64,000 nucleotides of DNA from NCBI RefSeq assembly GCF_041435195.1, contig NZ_CP108106.1, forward strand, positions 3,782,001-3,846,000, given 5' to 3'. This document shows, piece after piece, positions 16,335 to 24,895 of this stretch. The notes under the pieces are model-generated. The model saw nothing but the letters and a program-made list of their open reading frames with translations. It did not search any database and was not told the DNA's origin. This DNA is from Streptomyces sp. NBC_00224 (GTDB taxonomy: Bacteria; Actinomycetota; Actinomycetes; Streptomycetales; Streptomycetaceae). How positions within the stretch are numbered: position 1 is the stretch's first letter; every line of letters begins with the position of its first letter. Both the position numbers and the translations under genes were made by a program.

Positions 16335-17015
16335 TCAGGACCTGGCCGCCGCCGCGGGCCGTACGTCCGTCAGGTAGGCCGACACCACCACGTTCGCCGT
16401 GTACGTGCGCGCCTTGCGGTCGTAGGTGCCCCCGCAGGTGATCAGCCGCAGCTCCGCGCGCCCCGCCTCGCGCGGCCCGTACACCTTGTGCGCGTCGAAC
16501 CGGTCCCGCCCGAAGACCTGGACGTCGTCGATGGTGAACTCGGCGACCGACCCGTCGGTCCTGGTCACCCGCACCTTCTCGCCGGGGCGGGTGGCGCTCA
16601 GGCCGTAGAAGACGGCGGGCTTGCTCTCGGTGTCGACGTGGCCGACGAGCAGCGCCGTGCCCGGCCCGCCGGGCTGGGCCCCCGCGCCGAACCAGCCGAC
16701 CGTGCCCGGCCGGTCGTACGGCGGCGGATCGACCGCACCCGAGGTGTCGAGGCCACGCGGCACGACGGGCGCGGTCACGCCTATGGAAGGGATCTCGACA
16801 CGCTGCGGCGGCGCCGCCTTCACGGGGTCGTGCGCGGGCGGCAGGGGTACGCCCAGCGGGCGCCCCACGGCCGCCACGTCACCCGTGGTGGGCGCCGAGC
16901 TGCCGCCGGGGCCGTCGGTGGCCTCGCGGCCCCACAGCCACAGGCCGAGCAGCAGGACCGCCCACGCCACCCCGGTCAGCAGCCGCCCGGTGCCGGACGT
17001 GTGCTCGGAGGACAT
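16335..17015 (-). CDS. Class F sortase
   Basis: 226-aa membrane-anchored transpeptidase. One N-terminal helix (about 11-29), a Pro-rich stalk, then the sortase barrel from about 70. Catalytic His is in VGHVDT, Cys in LITCGG, and the Arg in KARTYTANVV. The AELRLITCGGTYD block and overall length are typical of actinobacterial class F. It lies 13 bp after the secreted-protein gene and is probably co-transcribed, which makes that protein a candidate partner. Confidence 0.85.
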   Translation of the reverse strand: MSSEHTSGTGRLLTGVAWAVLLLGLWLWGREATDGPGGSSAPTTGDVAAVGRPLGVPLPPAHDPVKAAPPQRVEIPSIGVTAPVVPRGLDTSGAVDPPPYDRPGTVGWFGAGAQPGGPGTALLVGHVDTESKPAVFYGLSATRPGEKVRVTRTDGSVAEFTIDDVQVFGRDRFDAHKVYGPREAGRAELRLITCGGTYDRKARTYTANVVVSAYLTDVRPAAAARS

Positions 17016-17028
17016 CGGCCCGGCCGGC

Positions 17029-17610
17029 TCAGTCGCTCCGGCGCCGGCGCCGCGCGCTGCGGCCCGCCACCGCGACCGCCGCCACGGCCGCCAGGGCCAG
17101 GCCGATCACCGCGTGCCGGGTGCCCGGGCCCTGCTCGGTGGCCTGCCGGTCCGCGAGCTGCGCGGCGCCGCCGCCGCCCGCGTGGACGGGGGCGTGCGGG
17201 GTGGCGCGGTGGTCGGGGTGCTCGTTGGGGTGCTGGTTGCCGTCGTGGTGGCCGGAGCCGCCGTGGACGACCGTGACGCGGCCGGAGGCCTGGCCGGAGC
17301 TGTCCTTGCAGTTCACCCAGATGTCATAGCTGCGCGCCTGGGCGTCCGAGCGGATACGGGCCTGCGCGAAGAGGCCCCCGTCCGCCGCCGGCGCGAACTG
17401 CGCCTGCGAGACGAAGGCCTCCGAGGTCCCGACGGCCTGCCGGCCGCCGCACACGCTGACCCGCAGGTCCACCTCACCGCCCGGGGCGGTCGTGGACGGC
17501 GTCACCGTCAGTGAGCCGTGCGGCTCGGACTCCGCGGTGGCGGCCGCCACCGGCATCAGAGCGGTGGCGGCCGCCACGGCCGCACAGAGCGTGACCTGTC
17601 GAAAGCGCAT
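17029..17610 (-). CDS. Secreted protein with C-terminal membrane anchor
   Basis: 193 aa from ATG 17610, with AGGAGG 6 nt upstream. Signal peptide with a cut near AATAES. An immunoglobulin-like beta domain (about 35-130) has two Cys (VSVCGG, WVNCKD). A His-rich linker (GHHDGNQHPNEHPDHRATPH) and a C-terminal hydrophobic segment with a poly-Arg tail follow. The tail looks like a sorting signal, but no LPxTG or LAxTG motif precedes it. The His cluster could bind metal. It sits immediately upstream of the class F sortase. Confidence 0.65.
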   Translation of the reverse strand: MRFRQVTLCAAVAAATALMPVAAATAESEPHGSLTVTPSTTAPGGEVDLRVSVCGGRQAVGTSEAFVSQAQFAPAADGGLFAQARIRSDAQARSYDIWVNCKDSSGQASGRVTVVHGGSGHHDGNQHPNEHPDHRATPHAPVHAGGGGAAQLADRQATEQGPGTRHAVIGLALAAVAAVAVAGRSARRRRRSD

Positions 17611-17687
17611 CGTGAACCTCCTGTAAGGAAGATTCACGCCGCGCAGGCTCTCCCGCATCCCGAGCAGGTCCGAATGGTGCCGCCCGG

Positions 17688-17735
17688 ACAGGGGCGCGGG
17701 GAACTGCGCGACCAGCCACCCACGGCCCGCAGAGA
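17688..17735. repeat. Dispersed repeat subtype A, half copy
   Basis: Only one arm (GGGGCGCGGGGAACTGCGCG, then the outer CGGCCCGCAGA) is present. It directly abuts the HAD-gene stop codon at 17736. Confidence 0.6.
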
Positions 17736-18515
17736 CTAGATCAGCTTCACCAAGTCGGCGATCGAGTCGACGGTCTTGGACGGCCGGAACGGGAAGTTCT
17801 CGACGTCCTCGGGCCGGGTCAGTCCGGTCAGCACCAGAAACGTCTGCATCCCCGCCTCAAGCCCCGCGAGGACATCCGTGTCCATCCGGTCGCCGATCAT
17901 GGCACTGGTCTCCGAGTGCGCGCCGATCGCGTTCAGCCCGGTCCGCATCATCAGCGGGTTGGGCTTGCCCGCGAAGTACGGCTTCTTGCCGGTCGCCTTG
18001 GTGATCAGCGCGGCGACCGCGCCGGTCGCGGGCAGCGGGCCCTCGGTGGAGGGACCGGTCTCGTCCGGGTTGGTGCAGATGAACCGCGCCCCGCCGTTGA
18101 TCAGCCGGATCGCCTTGGTGAGCGCCTCGAAGCTGTACGTACGGGTCTCGCCCAGGACCACGTAGTCCGGCTCGTGGTCGGTCAGGACGTACCCGATGTC
18201 GTGCAGCGCGGTGGTGAGCCCCGCCTCCCCGATCACGTACGCCGTGCCGCCGGGCCGCTGGTCGTCCAGGAACTTGGCGGTGGCGAGCGCCGACGTCCAG
18301 ATGTTCTCGACCGGCACGTGCAGGCCCATCCGGGCCAGGCGGGCCTGGAGGTCGCGGGGGGTGTAGATGGAGTTGTTGGTGAGGACCAGGAAGGGCTTGC
18401 CCGACTCCTTCAGTCCCGTGAGGAAGGCGTCCGCACCCGGGATCGGCGTGCCCTCGTGGATGAGGACCCCGTCCATGTCGGTGAGCCAGGATTCGATCGG
18501 CTTGCGCTCTGCCAT
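17736..18515 (-). CDS. HAD-IIA (NagD-like) phosphatase
   Basis: 259-aa HAD-superfamily hydrolase. Motif I DMDGVL (nucleophile Asp), motif II LTNNS, Lys in AGKPNPLMM, motif IV GDRMDTD, and a C2 cap between about 80 and 190. NagD-type enzymes dephosphorylate nucleotides, sugar phosphates or p-nitrophenyl phosphate. ATG 18515 is about 90 bp after the phosphatase-superfamily gene. Position at the end of the phosphonate cluster suggests a role in phosphorus release, but co-transcription is only inferred. Confidence 0.8.
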   Translation of the reverse strand: MAERKPIESWLTDMDGVLIHEGTPIPGADAFLTGLKESGKPFLVLTNNSIYTPRDLQARLARMGLHVPVENIWTSALATAKFLDDQRPGGTAYVIGEAGLTTALHDIGYVLTDHEPDYVVLGETRTYSFEALTKAIRLINGGARFICTNPDETGPSTEGPLPATGAVAALITKATGKKPYFAGKPNPLMMRTGLNAIGAHSETSAMIGDRMDTDVLAGLEAGMQTFLVLTGLTRPEDVENFPFRPSKTVDSIADLVKLI

Positions 18516-18604
18516 GGGGCGGACTCTCCTGCGGTGTGCGCTGGACGAAGAACTGGACGGTGCCGGGTGCACCGCGTTGTGCGTGCCGACACCGCCCAGC
18601 CTAA

Positions 18605-20104
18605 TCAGGAAGCCGAGATCTTGACCTGGTCGATCACCCAGTACCAGTTGTTGCCTCCGGTGTAGCGGAAGCGCACCTGGGCGGTGGTGGCCCCGGCGGG
18701 CACGTTCAGGGTGAGCGACTCCGCCTTGGCGACGGTGTCCGAGGCGTACGTCTTCACCGTCACCGGCGCCGCCCCGTCGTAGGAGACCAGCACCTCGCCC
18801 TTCTGCGGACTCTCCTGGAGGTAGTGCGTCACGTACGAGAGCGTCGCCGGGGCGCCGCCGCGCACCGGCCAGGCGGGGCTGATCAGGGTGGAGTCGAAGG
18901 TGCCGGTGAAGGACTTGTCGGTCCACTCGTCGCCGTCGGCCACCGCGAAGACGTTCCGGGCCCGGACGTTGGACTCGCGCTGCTGGTCGCGCTGGGCCTT
19001 GGTCCAGAACTCGTCGGTGGTGAACGACCAGCCGCGCCACTCGGTGACCCCGCCGGTGCCCATGCGGGAGTTGTCGACGGACCACCCGGCGGGCGGGGTG
19101 TGGGTGAAGCCGACGACGCCCGCGCCGATGCCGCTCTCGTCGACCGGCGTCTTCAGCTGCGGGCGCAGCGCGTCGAAGTCGTCCGGGGAGGGCTGCGAGA
19201 TCGGGCGTCCGTCGAGCCCCCACGCCGGGTCGATGGCGACGCCGAGGTGGGCGAGCGCGGAGGCGGCTACGTCGGGCATACGGACGTCGTACCGGACCGA
19301 ACCGGGCGTGGTGGTCCCGCCGGTGGCGATCAGGAACGTCTGGCGCTCCTGCCAGGTGGAGCCGCCGTGGCCGCCCGGGTCGGTGTGGCCGTGGTCGGCG
19401 GTCACCAGCACCAGCCAGTCCTCGTCGGCGTGGGAGGCCCGGGAGGCGACGGCGTCCACCAGCTGCCCGACCTGGGTGTCCACGCCGTGGATCGCGTCCA
19501 GGTACTGCTGGCTGGCGGCCCCGTACGTGTGCCCGGCGTGGTCGACGTTGTCGAGCTGGACGAAGACCGCGTCCGGGCCGGCGGTGTTCCCGAGCTGCGC
19601 CACGGCCCGGGCGGTGGTGCCCGTGTCGTACTCGGCGCCGGGCGTCGAGACCCGGGTGTCGACCTTCGAGGAGAAGATCGTGTCGGTGATCGGCGCCCAG
19701 GAGGAGACCGCGTACGTGGACAGCGAGGGCTTCGCCGTCTCGATACGGGTGAGGAAGTCCGGGTACTGGGCGAAGCGCTGCCCGGTGAAGGCGTTGTCCT
19801 TGACGTTGTGCTTGTCCGGCCAGACACCGGTGATGATCGTGGACCAGCCGGGGCCGGACATGGTGGGCGCGAAGGGGTTGGCGTAGAGCGAGCTCGCGGC
19901 CGTGAGGCCGTTCGCCATCAGGGACTTGAGGCGGGGCGCGTCGGCGTCCTTGACGCGGTTGAGCAGCGTGCCGTCCAGGCCGATCACCAGCACCTTGGGG
20001 GTGCGGGCCGCGGCCCGGGCGACGGAGGCGAGGGGGCCCGCGGCGGCCGCGAGGGCGGCGGCGCCGGCGAGCAGTGAGCGGCGGGAGATTCCTGACGGGG
20101 TCAC
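18605..20104 (-). CDS. Tat-exported alkaline phosphatase-superfamily phosphodiesterase
   Basis: 499 aa from GTG 20104 with GGAGG 5 nt upstream. Twin-arginine signal SGISRRSLLAG. The catalytic domain begins KVLVIGLDGTLLN (metal Asp), with the nucleophile Thr in APTMSGPGWSTIITG. Metal ligands are in DNVDHAGHTYG and VTADHGHTDPGGHGG, as in type I phosphodiesterases/nucleotide pyrophosphatases. The C-terminal 150 residues form a beta-sandwich-like module. It acts outside the cell on phosphate esters or phosphonates; phosphonoacetate hydrolase belongs to the same superfamily, but nothing here fixes the substrate. It lies downstream of a phosphonate importer. Confidence 0.8.
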   Translation of the reverse strand: MTPSGISRRSLLAGAAALAAAAGPLASVARAAARTPKVLVIGLDGTLLNRVKDADAPRLKSLMANGLTAASSLYANPFAPTMSGPGWSTIITGVWPDKHNVKDNAFTGQRFAQYPDFLTRIETAKPSLSTYAVSSWAPITDTIFSSKVDTRVSTPGAEYDTGTTARAVAQLGNTAGPDAVFVQLDNVDHAGHTYGAASQQYLDAIHGVDTQVGQLVDAVASRASHADEDWLVLVTADHGHTDPGGHGGSTWQERQTFLIATGGTTTPGSVRYDVRMPDVAASALAHLGVAIDPAWGLDGRPISQPSPDDFDALRPQLKTPVDESGIGAGVVGFTHTPPAGWSVDNSRMGTGGVTEWRGWSFTTDEFWTKAQRDQQRESNVRARNVFAVADGDEWTDKSFTGTFDSTLISPAWPVRGGAPATLSYVTHYLQESPQKGEVLVSYDGAAPVTVKTYASDTVAKAESLTLNVPAGATTAQVRFRYTGGNNWYWVIDQVKISAS

Positions 20105-20160
20105 GTGGTCCTCCGGGGACGAAGAGGGCGGGCGCGGGCAGGACGACGCCCCTGGCGGTG

Positions 20161-20257
20161 CAGGGGCGTCGGGGACCGCGCCCCATAGGGGCGCGGGGCT
20201 GTCACATGTGCGGCTCCGCCGCGCGGGCACGACCAGCCACAGCCGGCCCGCAGACGA
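20161..20257. repeat. Dispersed palindromic repeat, subtype B, copy 1
   Basis: Inner palindrome GCGCCCC-AT-AGGGGCGC is followed by CACATGTGCGGCTCCGCCGC and the common outer end CGGCCCGCAGACGA. Same end sequence as subtype A but a different inner arm. It separates the solute-binding-protein gene from the phosphatase gene. Confidence 0.65.
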
Positions 20258-20282
20258 ATCACCGCAATTTCCAGCGGATCGC

Positions 20283-21353
20283 TCAGCTACCGGTCGCGGA
20301 CTTCCAAGCGTCCACGTACGACGGCAAGTTCGTGCTGATGTCGAGCCAGTTCGGCTCGAAGATCTCGACGCCCTGGAGCAGCTGGGCGAGGGCCGTCGCG
20401 TTGGGGTCGGTGGCCTTCACGTCCGTACGGGCCGCGAAGCCGCCGCCGATGGCGCTGGCTTCCCGCTGGGCCTGCTCGGTGAGCATGAAGTCGAGCAGCT
20501 TCTTGCCGTTGGTGGTGTGCGGGGCCTTGTCGACGAGACCGGCGGCGTACGGCAGCGCGAAGGTGGTGGGCTTGCCGGGGCCGGTCGCCGGGAACCAGAT
20601 GCCGAGGTTGGGCATGCTCTTGGCCTGGGCGTAGTTCATCTGTACATCGCCGTTGGCAACGCGGAGTTCACCCTTGTCCACCTTGGGGGCGAGCTTGCCG
20701 GTGGAGGCGGACGGGCCGACGTTGTTGGCCTGGAGCTTCTTCAGGTACTCCATGGCGGCCTCCTTGCCGCCGAAGTCGTGCATCGCCTTGATGACGACGG
20801 CGGTGCCGTCGCCCGCGACGCCCGGGGTGGAGTACTGGAGCTTGTTCTTGTACTTGGAGTCGAGCAGCTCCTCCCAGGTCCTGGGGGCCTGCGGGAGCTC
20901 CTTCTTGTTGTAGATGAACCCGAAGTAGTTGTTGACGACGGCCGTCCACTTGCCCTTGGAGTTCTTCTGCGCGTCCGGCACCTTGTCGGCGCCGGCCGGG
21001 GTGTAGGGCTGGAGCAGGCCCTTGGTGTCGGCCTGCTGGATGAACGGCGGCAGCGTGACCAGCACGTCGGCCTGGGTGTTGGACTTCTCGCGGACGGCGC
21101 GCTGCACCATCTCGCCCGAGCCGCCCTCGACGTACTTGACCTTGATGCCGGTCTTCGCCTCGAAGTCCTTGAAGACCTTGTCGTACCAGCCGTCGCCCTT
21201 CTCGCCCTTCAGGCCGTCGGCGCTGTAGACCGTGACGACCTTCTCGTCGGACTTGGAGTCGGCGGAGGAGGAGCCGCCGCAGGCGGAGAGGGTCGCGGCG
21301 AGGGCGAGGCTGCCCGTGACGGCGGCGAGCGGGGTGAGGAGGCTTCTGCGCAT
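20283..21353 (-). CDS. phnS: Phosphonate ABC transporter substrate-binding lipoprotein
   Basis: 356 aa from ATG 21353. Lipobox LSACGGSS, then a Ser-rich tether. Type II periplasmic-binding fold of the iron/thiamine/2-aminoethylphosphonate group (VVTVYSADGLKGEKGDGWYDKVFKDFEAKTGIKVKYVEGGSGEMVQR, broken here for description). YVDAW-type C-terminus. By neighbourhood (FAD oxidoreductase and phosphonatase-like HAD) it should bind 2-aminoethylphosphonate or a methylated relative. It is the last of the importer genes, 32 bp after the second permease. Confidence 0.75.
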   Translation of the reverse strand: MRRSLLTPLAAVTGSLALAATLSACGGSSSADSKSDEKVVTVYSADGLKGEKGDGWYDKVFKDFEAKTGIKVKYVEGGSGEMVQRAVREKSNTQADVLVTLPPFIQQADTKGLLQPYTPAGADKVPDAQKNSKGKWTAVVNNYFGFIYNKKELPQAPRTWEELLDSKYKNKLQYSTPGVAGDGTAVVIKAMHDFGGKEAAMEYLKKLQANNVGPSASTGKLAPKVDKGELRVANGDVQMNYAQAKSMPNLGIWFPATGPGKPTTFALPYAAGLVDKAPHTTNGKKLLDFMLTEQAQREASAIGGGFAARTDVKATDPNATALAQLLQGVEIFEPNWLDISTNLPSYVDAWKSATGS

Positions 21354-21385
21354 GACGTTTCGAACTCCTGGTTTCTGTCTGCCGG

Positions 21386-22183
21386 TTATCTGAAACTGGC
21401 TTTGGTACGGATACGGGAGACCGCGAGCAGTACGAGCAGGGTCGTGCCCATGAGGACCACGGCGACGGCCGCGCCGGTGAAGAGCGAGCCGCGGTCGGTG
21501 GCGGCGAAGATCTGCACCGGCAGGGGTGTCCAGTCCGGCGGATAGAGCATCATCGTGGCGCTCAACTCGCCCATGGACAGGGCGAAGCAGAGCCCCGCGG
21601 CCGCGTTGAGCGACGGCAGTAGCAGCGGCAGCCGCACGCGCCACAGCACGTACGAGGGCCGGGCGCCGAGGCTGGCGGCGGCCTGCTCGTACATCGGGTC
21701 GAGCCTCAGGATGGCGGCCGAAACCGACTGGTAGGCGAACGCCGTGACAAGAACGGTGTGCGCGAGGATCACGATCCAGCGCGTCCCGTTGAGCAGGAAC
21801 GGCGGCTTGGAGAACGCGACGAGGACCGCGAGGCCGACGACCACCGAGGGGACGGCGACGGGCAGCACGAACAGGGCGTCCATCGCCTGCTTGCCGCGCT
21901 TCTTCAGCGAGGCGGCGGCGAGGGCCGCCCAGGCCCCGACGGTGAGGGCGAGCACGCTGGCGGTGAGCGCGGTGACCAGGCTGGTGGTGAGGGCCTGGAG
22001 GGAGTCGCCGGTGGTGGCGGCGTCGTAGTGGCCGGTGGTGAAGCCGGACGGGAAGGCGCCGGACCAGTTGGTCGCGAACGAGGCGGCGACCACGACGAGG
22101 AGCGGCAGGGCGAACAGGGGCAGGAAGAGGGCGAAGAACACGATCCAGGTGGCCCAGCGGCCGCCACGGCTATGCACCAACAC
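21386..22183 (-). CDS. phnV: Phosphonate ABC transporter permease 2
   Basis: 265 aa, six membrane helices, with an EAA loop (EQAAASLGARPSYVLWRV) that contacts the ATPase. GTG start at 22183 overlaps the end of the first permease by 14 nt, indicating translational coupling. Closest in layout to PhnV/PhnU-type permeases of 2-aminoethylphosphonate importers. Confidence 0.75.
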   Translation of the reverse strand: MLVHSRGGRWATWIVFFALFLPLFALPLLVVVAASFATNWSGAFPSGFTTGHYDAATTGDSLQALTTSLVTALTASVLALTVGAWAALAAASLKKRGKQAMDALFVLPVAVPSVVVGLAVLVAFSKPPFLLNGTRWIVILAHTVLVTAFAYQSVSAAILRLDPMYEQAAASLGARPSYVLWRVRLPLLLPSLNAAAGLCFALSMGELSATMMLYPPDWTPLPVQIFAATDRGSLFTGAAVAVVLMGTTLLVLLAVSRIRTKASFR

Positions 22184-23135
22184 GTCGGCTCACCACCCGG
22201 TAGAGGCCGTACAGGCCCACGGAGATCGCGATGTTGACGACGGCGACGACGCAGGCGGCCGGGTAGTCGGACTCCAGGATCGCCTTGCTGTAGACGAGCA
22301 TGGGGAGGGTGGTGACCCCTTTCGCGCCGGTGAAGAGCACGATGCCGAATTCGTTGAGGCACATCACGAGGACGAGCGAGCCGCCGGCCGCGAGCGCGGG
22401 CAGCGCCTCGGGCAGTACGACCTGCCGCACGATCCTGGCGGGCCGGGCGCCCAGCGAGGAGGCGACCTCCAGCTGTGCGGTGTCGAGCTGCGAGAACGCG
22501 GCGAGCAGCGGGCGCATCACGAAGGGCGTGAAGTACGTGATCTCCGCGAGGAGTACGCCCCAGGGGGTGGTGAGGAACTGGAACGGCCCCGTGTGCGCGC
22601 CGGTGACGTCCGTCCACAGCCCGTTGGCCATGCCGACGGTGCCGTAGAGGAAGAGCAGCGCGAGCGTGATGAGGAAGGACGGGAAGGAGAGGAACACGTC
22701 GATGAACCGGGCGACGGCCTTTCCGCCGGGGAACGGTACGAACGCGATGACCAGCGCGAGCACGAACCCCAGCACCAGACACCCGGCCGTGGCCCCCGCC
22801 GCGAGCCACACCGTGGTCGTGAGCGCGTCCCGGAACGCGGCGGAGGCGAACACGTCCCGGTAGGGCGCGAGCGAGAGCCCGTCACCCCCGTCCGGGGTGA
22901 ACGACTGCTTGACGACGAGCCCGAGGGGATAGAGGAAGACGAGCCCGAGGGCGAGGACGGGGGGGAGTGCCCACGCCAAGGGCGGCACCGCCCGCCGGGA
23001 CCCGGCCTCGCGGCCGGTCGCCGCGCCGACATGGCGGTCCTTCGACTGCGGACCGTCCGTGGCTGGTCGCGCCCGCGCGGCGGAGCCGCAGGTGTCACCG
23101 TCCCGCGCCCCTGAGGGGGTTCGCAGCTCAGCCAT
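22170..23135 (-). CDS. phnU: Phosphonate ABC transporter permease 1, N-terminus partly encoded by a repeat
   Basis: 321 aa from ATG 23135, which overlaps the ATPase stop. Membrane helices start near residue 55 (LAWALPPVLALGLVFLYPLG), and the EAA loop is LEVASSLGARPARIVRQVVLPEALP. Residues about 8-30 (DTCGSAARARPATDGPQSK) are translated from a dispersed palindromic repeat copy (23046-23113). They form a hydrophilic extension that homologues are unlikely to share. A later internal start is possible but would break the overlap with the ATPase gene. Confidence 0.75.
   Translation of the reverse strand: MAELRTPSGARDGDTCGSAARARPATDGPQSKDRHVGAATGREAGSRRAVPPLAWALPPVLALGLVFLYPLGLVVKQSFTPDGGDGLSLAPYRDVFASAAFRDALTTTVWLAAGATAGCLVLGFVLALVIAFVPFPGGKAVARFIDVFLSFPSFLITLALLFLYGTVGMANGLWTDVTGAHTGPFQFLTTPWGVLLAEITYFTPFVMRPLLAAFSQLDTAQLEVASSLGARPARIVRQVVLPEALPALAAGGSLVLVMCLNEFGIVLFTGAKGVTTLPMLVYSKAILESDYPAACVVAVVNIAISVGLYGLYRVVSRRVGA
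23046..23113. repeat. Dispersed palindromic repeat, subtype B, copy 2, inside a gene
   Basis: TGCGGACCG...GGCTGGTCGCGCCCGCGCGGCGGAGCCGCA...CCGCGCCCCTGA, listed in parts, is the reverse complement of the copy at 20161-20257. It lies in frame in the 5' end of the permease gene. Confidence 0.65.
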
Positions 23136-24183
23136 CCCCGACCCCTGCCCCCAGCAGCACCGCGTCCTCCGCCGCGAAGTGCAGCGTGACCTCGTCACCG
23201 AGTGCCGGGGTCGCCTTGAGCTCGCGCAGGTCGGCCTTGATGCGGTGGCCGTCCACATCCACGTACAGCCGGTGCGTCGAGCCCCGCCACTGGACCTCCG
23301 CGATCCGCCCACGCAGGGCGTTCGGGCCGTCCCCGAGCCCGACGAGGTGCGGGCGTACGCACAGCGTGGCCGCCGCGCCCACCGCGACCGCGTCCGTGGC
23401 CACCGTCAGCGCCGTGCCGCCGAACGACACGTAACCCGAACCGACCTGCACGGGCAGCAGGTTGGCGTTGCCGACGAAGGACGCCGTGAACTCCGTACGC
23501 GGGCGCCGGTACAGGTCCTGCGGCGTGCCGCAGTCCCGCAGCCGCGCCCGGTCCATCACCGCGATCCGGTCCGCCAGGGTCAGCGCCTCGACCTGGTCGT
23601 GCGTGACGTAGAGGATGGAGACGTCCGGCAACTCGCGGTGCAGCCTGGCGAGTTCGGTCAGCATGCCGGAGCGCAGCTGGGCGTCGAGCGCCGACAGGGG
23701 CTCGTCCAGGAGCAGTACTCCCGGCCGTATCGCCAGCGCCCGCGCGATCGCGACGCGTTGCTGCTGCCCGCCGGACAGCTCGCGCGGATAGCGCCGCGCG
23801 TACGCCGCCATCCCCGTCATCTCCAGCGCCTGGGCGACCCGCCCGGCGATCTCGCCCTTGGCGACGAGCTTCTGCGCCTTGAGCCCGAAGGCGACGTTGT
23901 CGGCGACCCGCATGTGCGGGAAGAGGGCGTACTGCTGGACGACCATCCCGATCCCGCGCCGGTGCGGCGGCAGCGCCGTGACGTCCCGGCCGCCGATGAA
24001 CACCCGCCCGGAGGCGGGCCGCACGAACCCGGCGACGGCCCGCAGCGCGGTGGTCTTGCCGGAGCCGGACGGCCCGAGCAGCGCCATGACCTCGCCGGGC
24101 TCGACGGTCAGGTCCAGCGAGTCGAGGACGGTGTTCCCGCCGTACGCGACGCTCACCCCGTCGAAGCGGATGCCGCCGGTCAC
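23128..24183 (-). CDS. phnT: Phosphonate ABC transporter ATP-binding protein
   Basis: 351 aa from GTG 24183, which overlaps the stop of the HAD gene (GTGA). Walker A GPSGSGKTT, Q-loop VVQQYALFPHM, signature LSGGQQQR, Walker B VLLLDEPLSALD, H-loop VTHDQ. A C-terminal TOBE-like domain follows (FVGNANLLPV, VRPHLVGLG). Powers import of a phosphonate with the two permeases and binding protein encoded next. Confidence 0.85.
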   Translation of the reverse strand: MTGGIRFDGVSVAYGGNTVLDSLDLTVEPGEVMALLGPSGSGKTTALRAVAGFVRPASGRVFIGGRDVTALPPHRRGIGMVVQQYALFPHMRVADNVAFGLKAQKLVAKGEIAGRVAQALEMTGMAAYARRYPRELSGGQQQRVAIARALAIRPGVLLLDEPLSALDAQLRSGMLTELARLHRELPDVSILYVTHDQVEALTLADRIAVMDRARLRDCGTPQDLYRRPRTEFTASFVGNANLLPVQVGSGYVSFGGTALTVATDAVAVGAAATLCVRPHLVGLGDGPNALRGRIAEVQWRGSTHRLYVDVDGHRIKADLRELKATPALGDEVTLHFAAEDAVLLGAGVGDG

Positions 24184-24881
24184 GACGCTTCCGCCCGCGC
24201 CAGCACGTCCGGCAGCTCCGCCACCGAGCCGAGGACATGGGTGGCCCCCGCCTCGTACAGCGCGTCCTTGCCGTGGGCGCCGGTCAGCACCCCCGCGACG
24301 ACCCCCGCCCCGGCCCGGACCCCGCTGAGCATGTCGTACGAGGTGTCCCCGGCCAGGGCGATCCGCCGCACCGAGTCCACCGCCCCCGTCCGCAGGAACG
24401 CGGCGAGCACCATGTCCGGGTACGGGCGCCCCCGGCCGCCCGCGTCGGCCGGGCACAGGGTGAGCCCGACCAGGTCGCGCCAGCCGAGCGCGCCGAGGAT
24501 GGCGTCCTGGGTGACGCGGGCGAAACCGGTGGTCAGGACGACCGTGCGGCCTTCGGAGCGCAGCCGCTCGATGGCTTCGCGGGCGCCGGGCAGCGCGCTG
24601 ACGCGGCCGCCCGCGACGAGTTCCCCGTACGCCTCCTCGAAGGCGGTGTTGGCCCGGCGCGCCCGGCTCTCGTCGCCGAACAGGTGCCGGAAGACGGAGA
24701 TTTTGGACTCGCCCATGGTGGCGCGGACGTAGTCGACCATCGTCGCGGGGTCCTCGCCGAGGCTGCGCGCGGCGGCGGCGAAGGCCTGCTCGACGAGTCC
24801 GCCGTCGGCGACGGTGGTGCCCGCCATGTCCAGCACGACCAGGTTGTACGTGGTGTTGGCGTTGCTGTTGCTGTTGCTCAT
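24180..24881 (-). CDS. Phosphonatase-like HAD hydrolase (PhnX-like)
   Basis: 233 aa. Motif I LVVLDMAGTTV with the MAGTT form characteristic of phosphonoacetaldehyde hydrolases, GESKISVFRHLFGD cap region, VVLTTGFAR, and GDTSYDMLSG motif IV. Canonical PhnX uses a cap Lys to form an imine with phosphonoacetaldehyde before C-P cleavage; K in GESKISVF is the likely counterpart. Start ATG 24881 has GGGAG 9 nt upstream; ATG 24887 is the alternative. The N-terminus is a run of Ser-Asn repeats from an AGCAAC microsatellite. Co-transcribed with the FAD oxidoreductase (14 bp gap) and ATPase (4-nt overlap). Confidence 0.8.
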   Translation of the reverse strand: MSNSNSNANTTYNLVVLDMAGTTVADGGLVEQAFAAAARSLGEDPATMVDYVRATMGESKISVFRHLFGDESRARRANTAFEEAYGELVAGGRVSALPGAREAIERLRSEGRTVVLTTGFARVTQDAILGALGWRDLVGLTLCPADAGGRGRPYPDMVLAAFLRTGAVDSVRRIALAGDTSYDMLSGVRAGAGVVAGVLTGAHGKDALYEAGATHVLGSVAELPDVLARAEAS

Positions 24882-24895
24882 CTTCATCGACTCCC

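Noticed and set aside
24184..24456. Longer start for the ABC ATPase extending into the HAD gene.
   Set aside because: The extra sequence is a shadow of the HAD gene. The GTG at 24183 overlaps the HAD stop in the standard 4-nt fashion and fits the ABC N-terminus.
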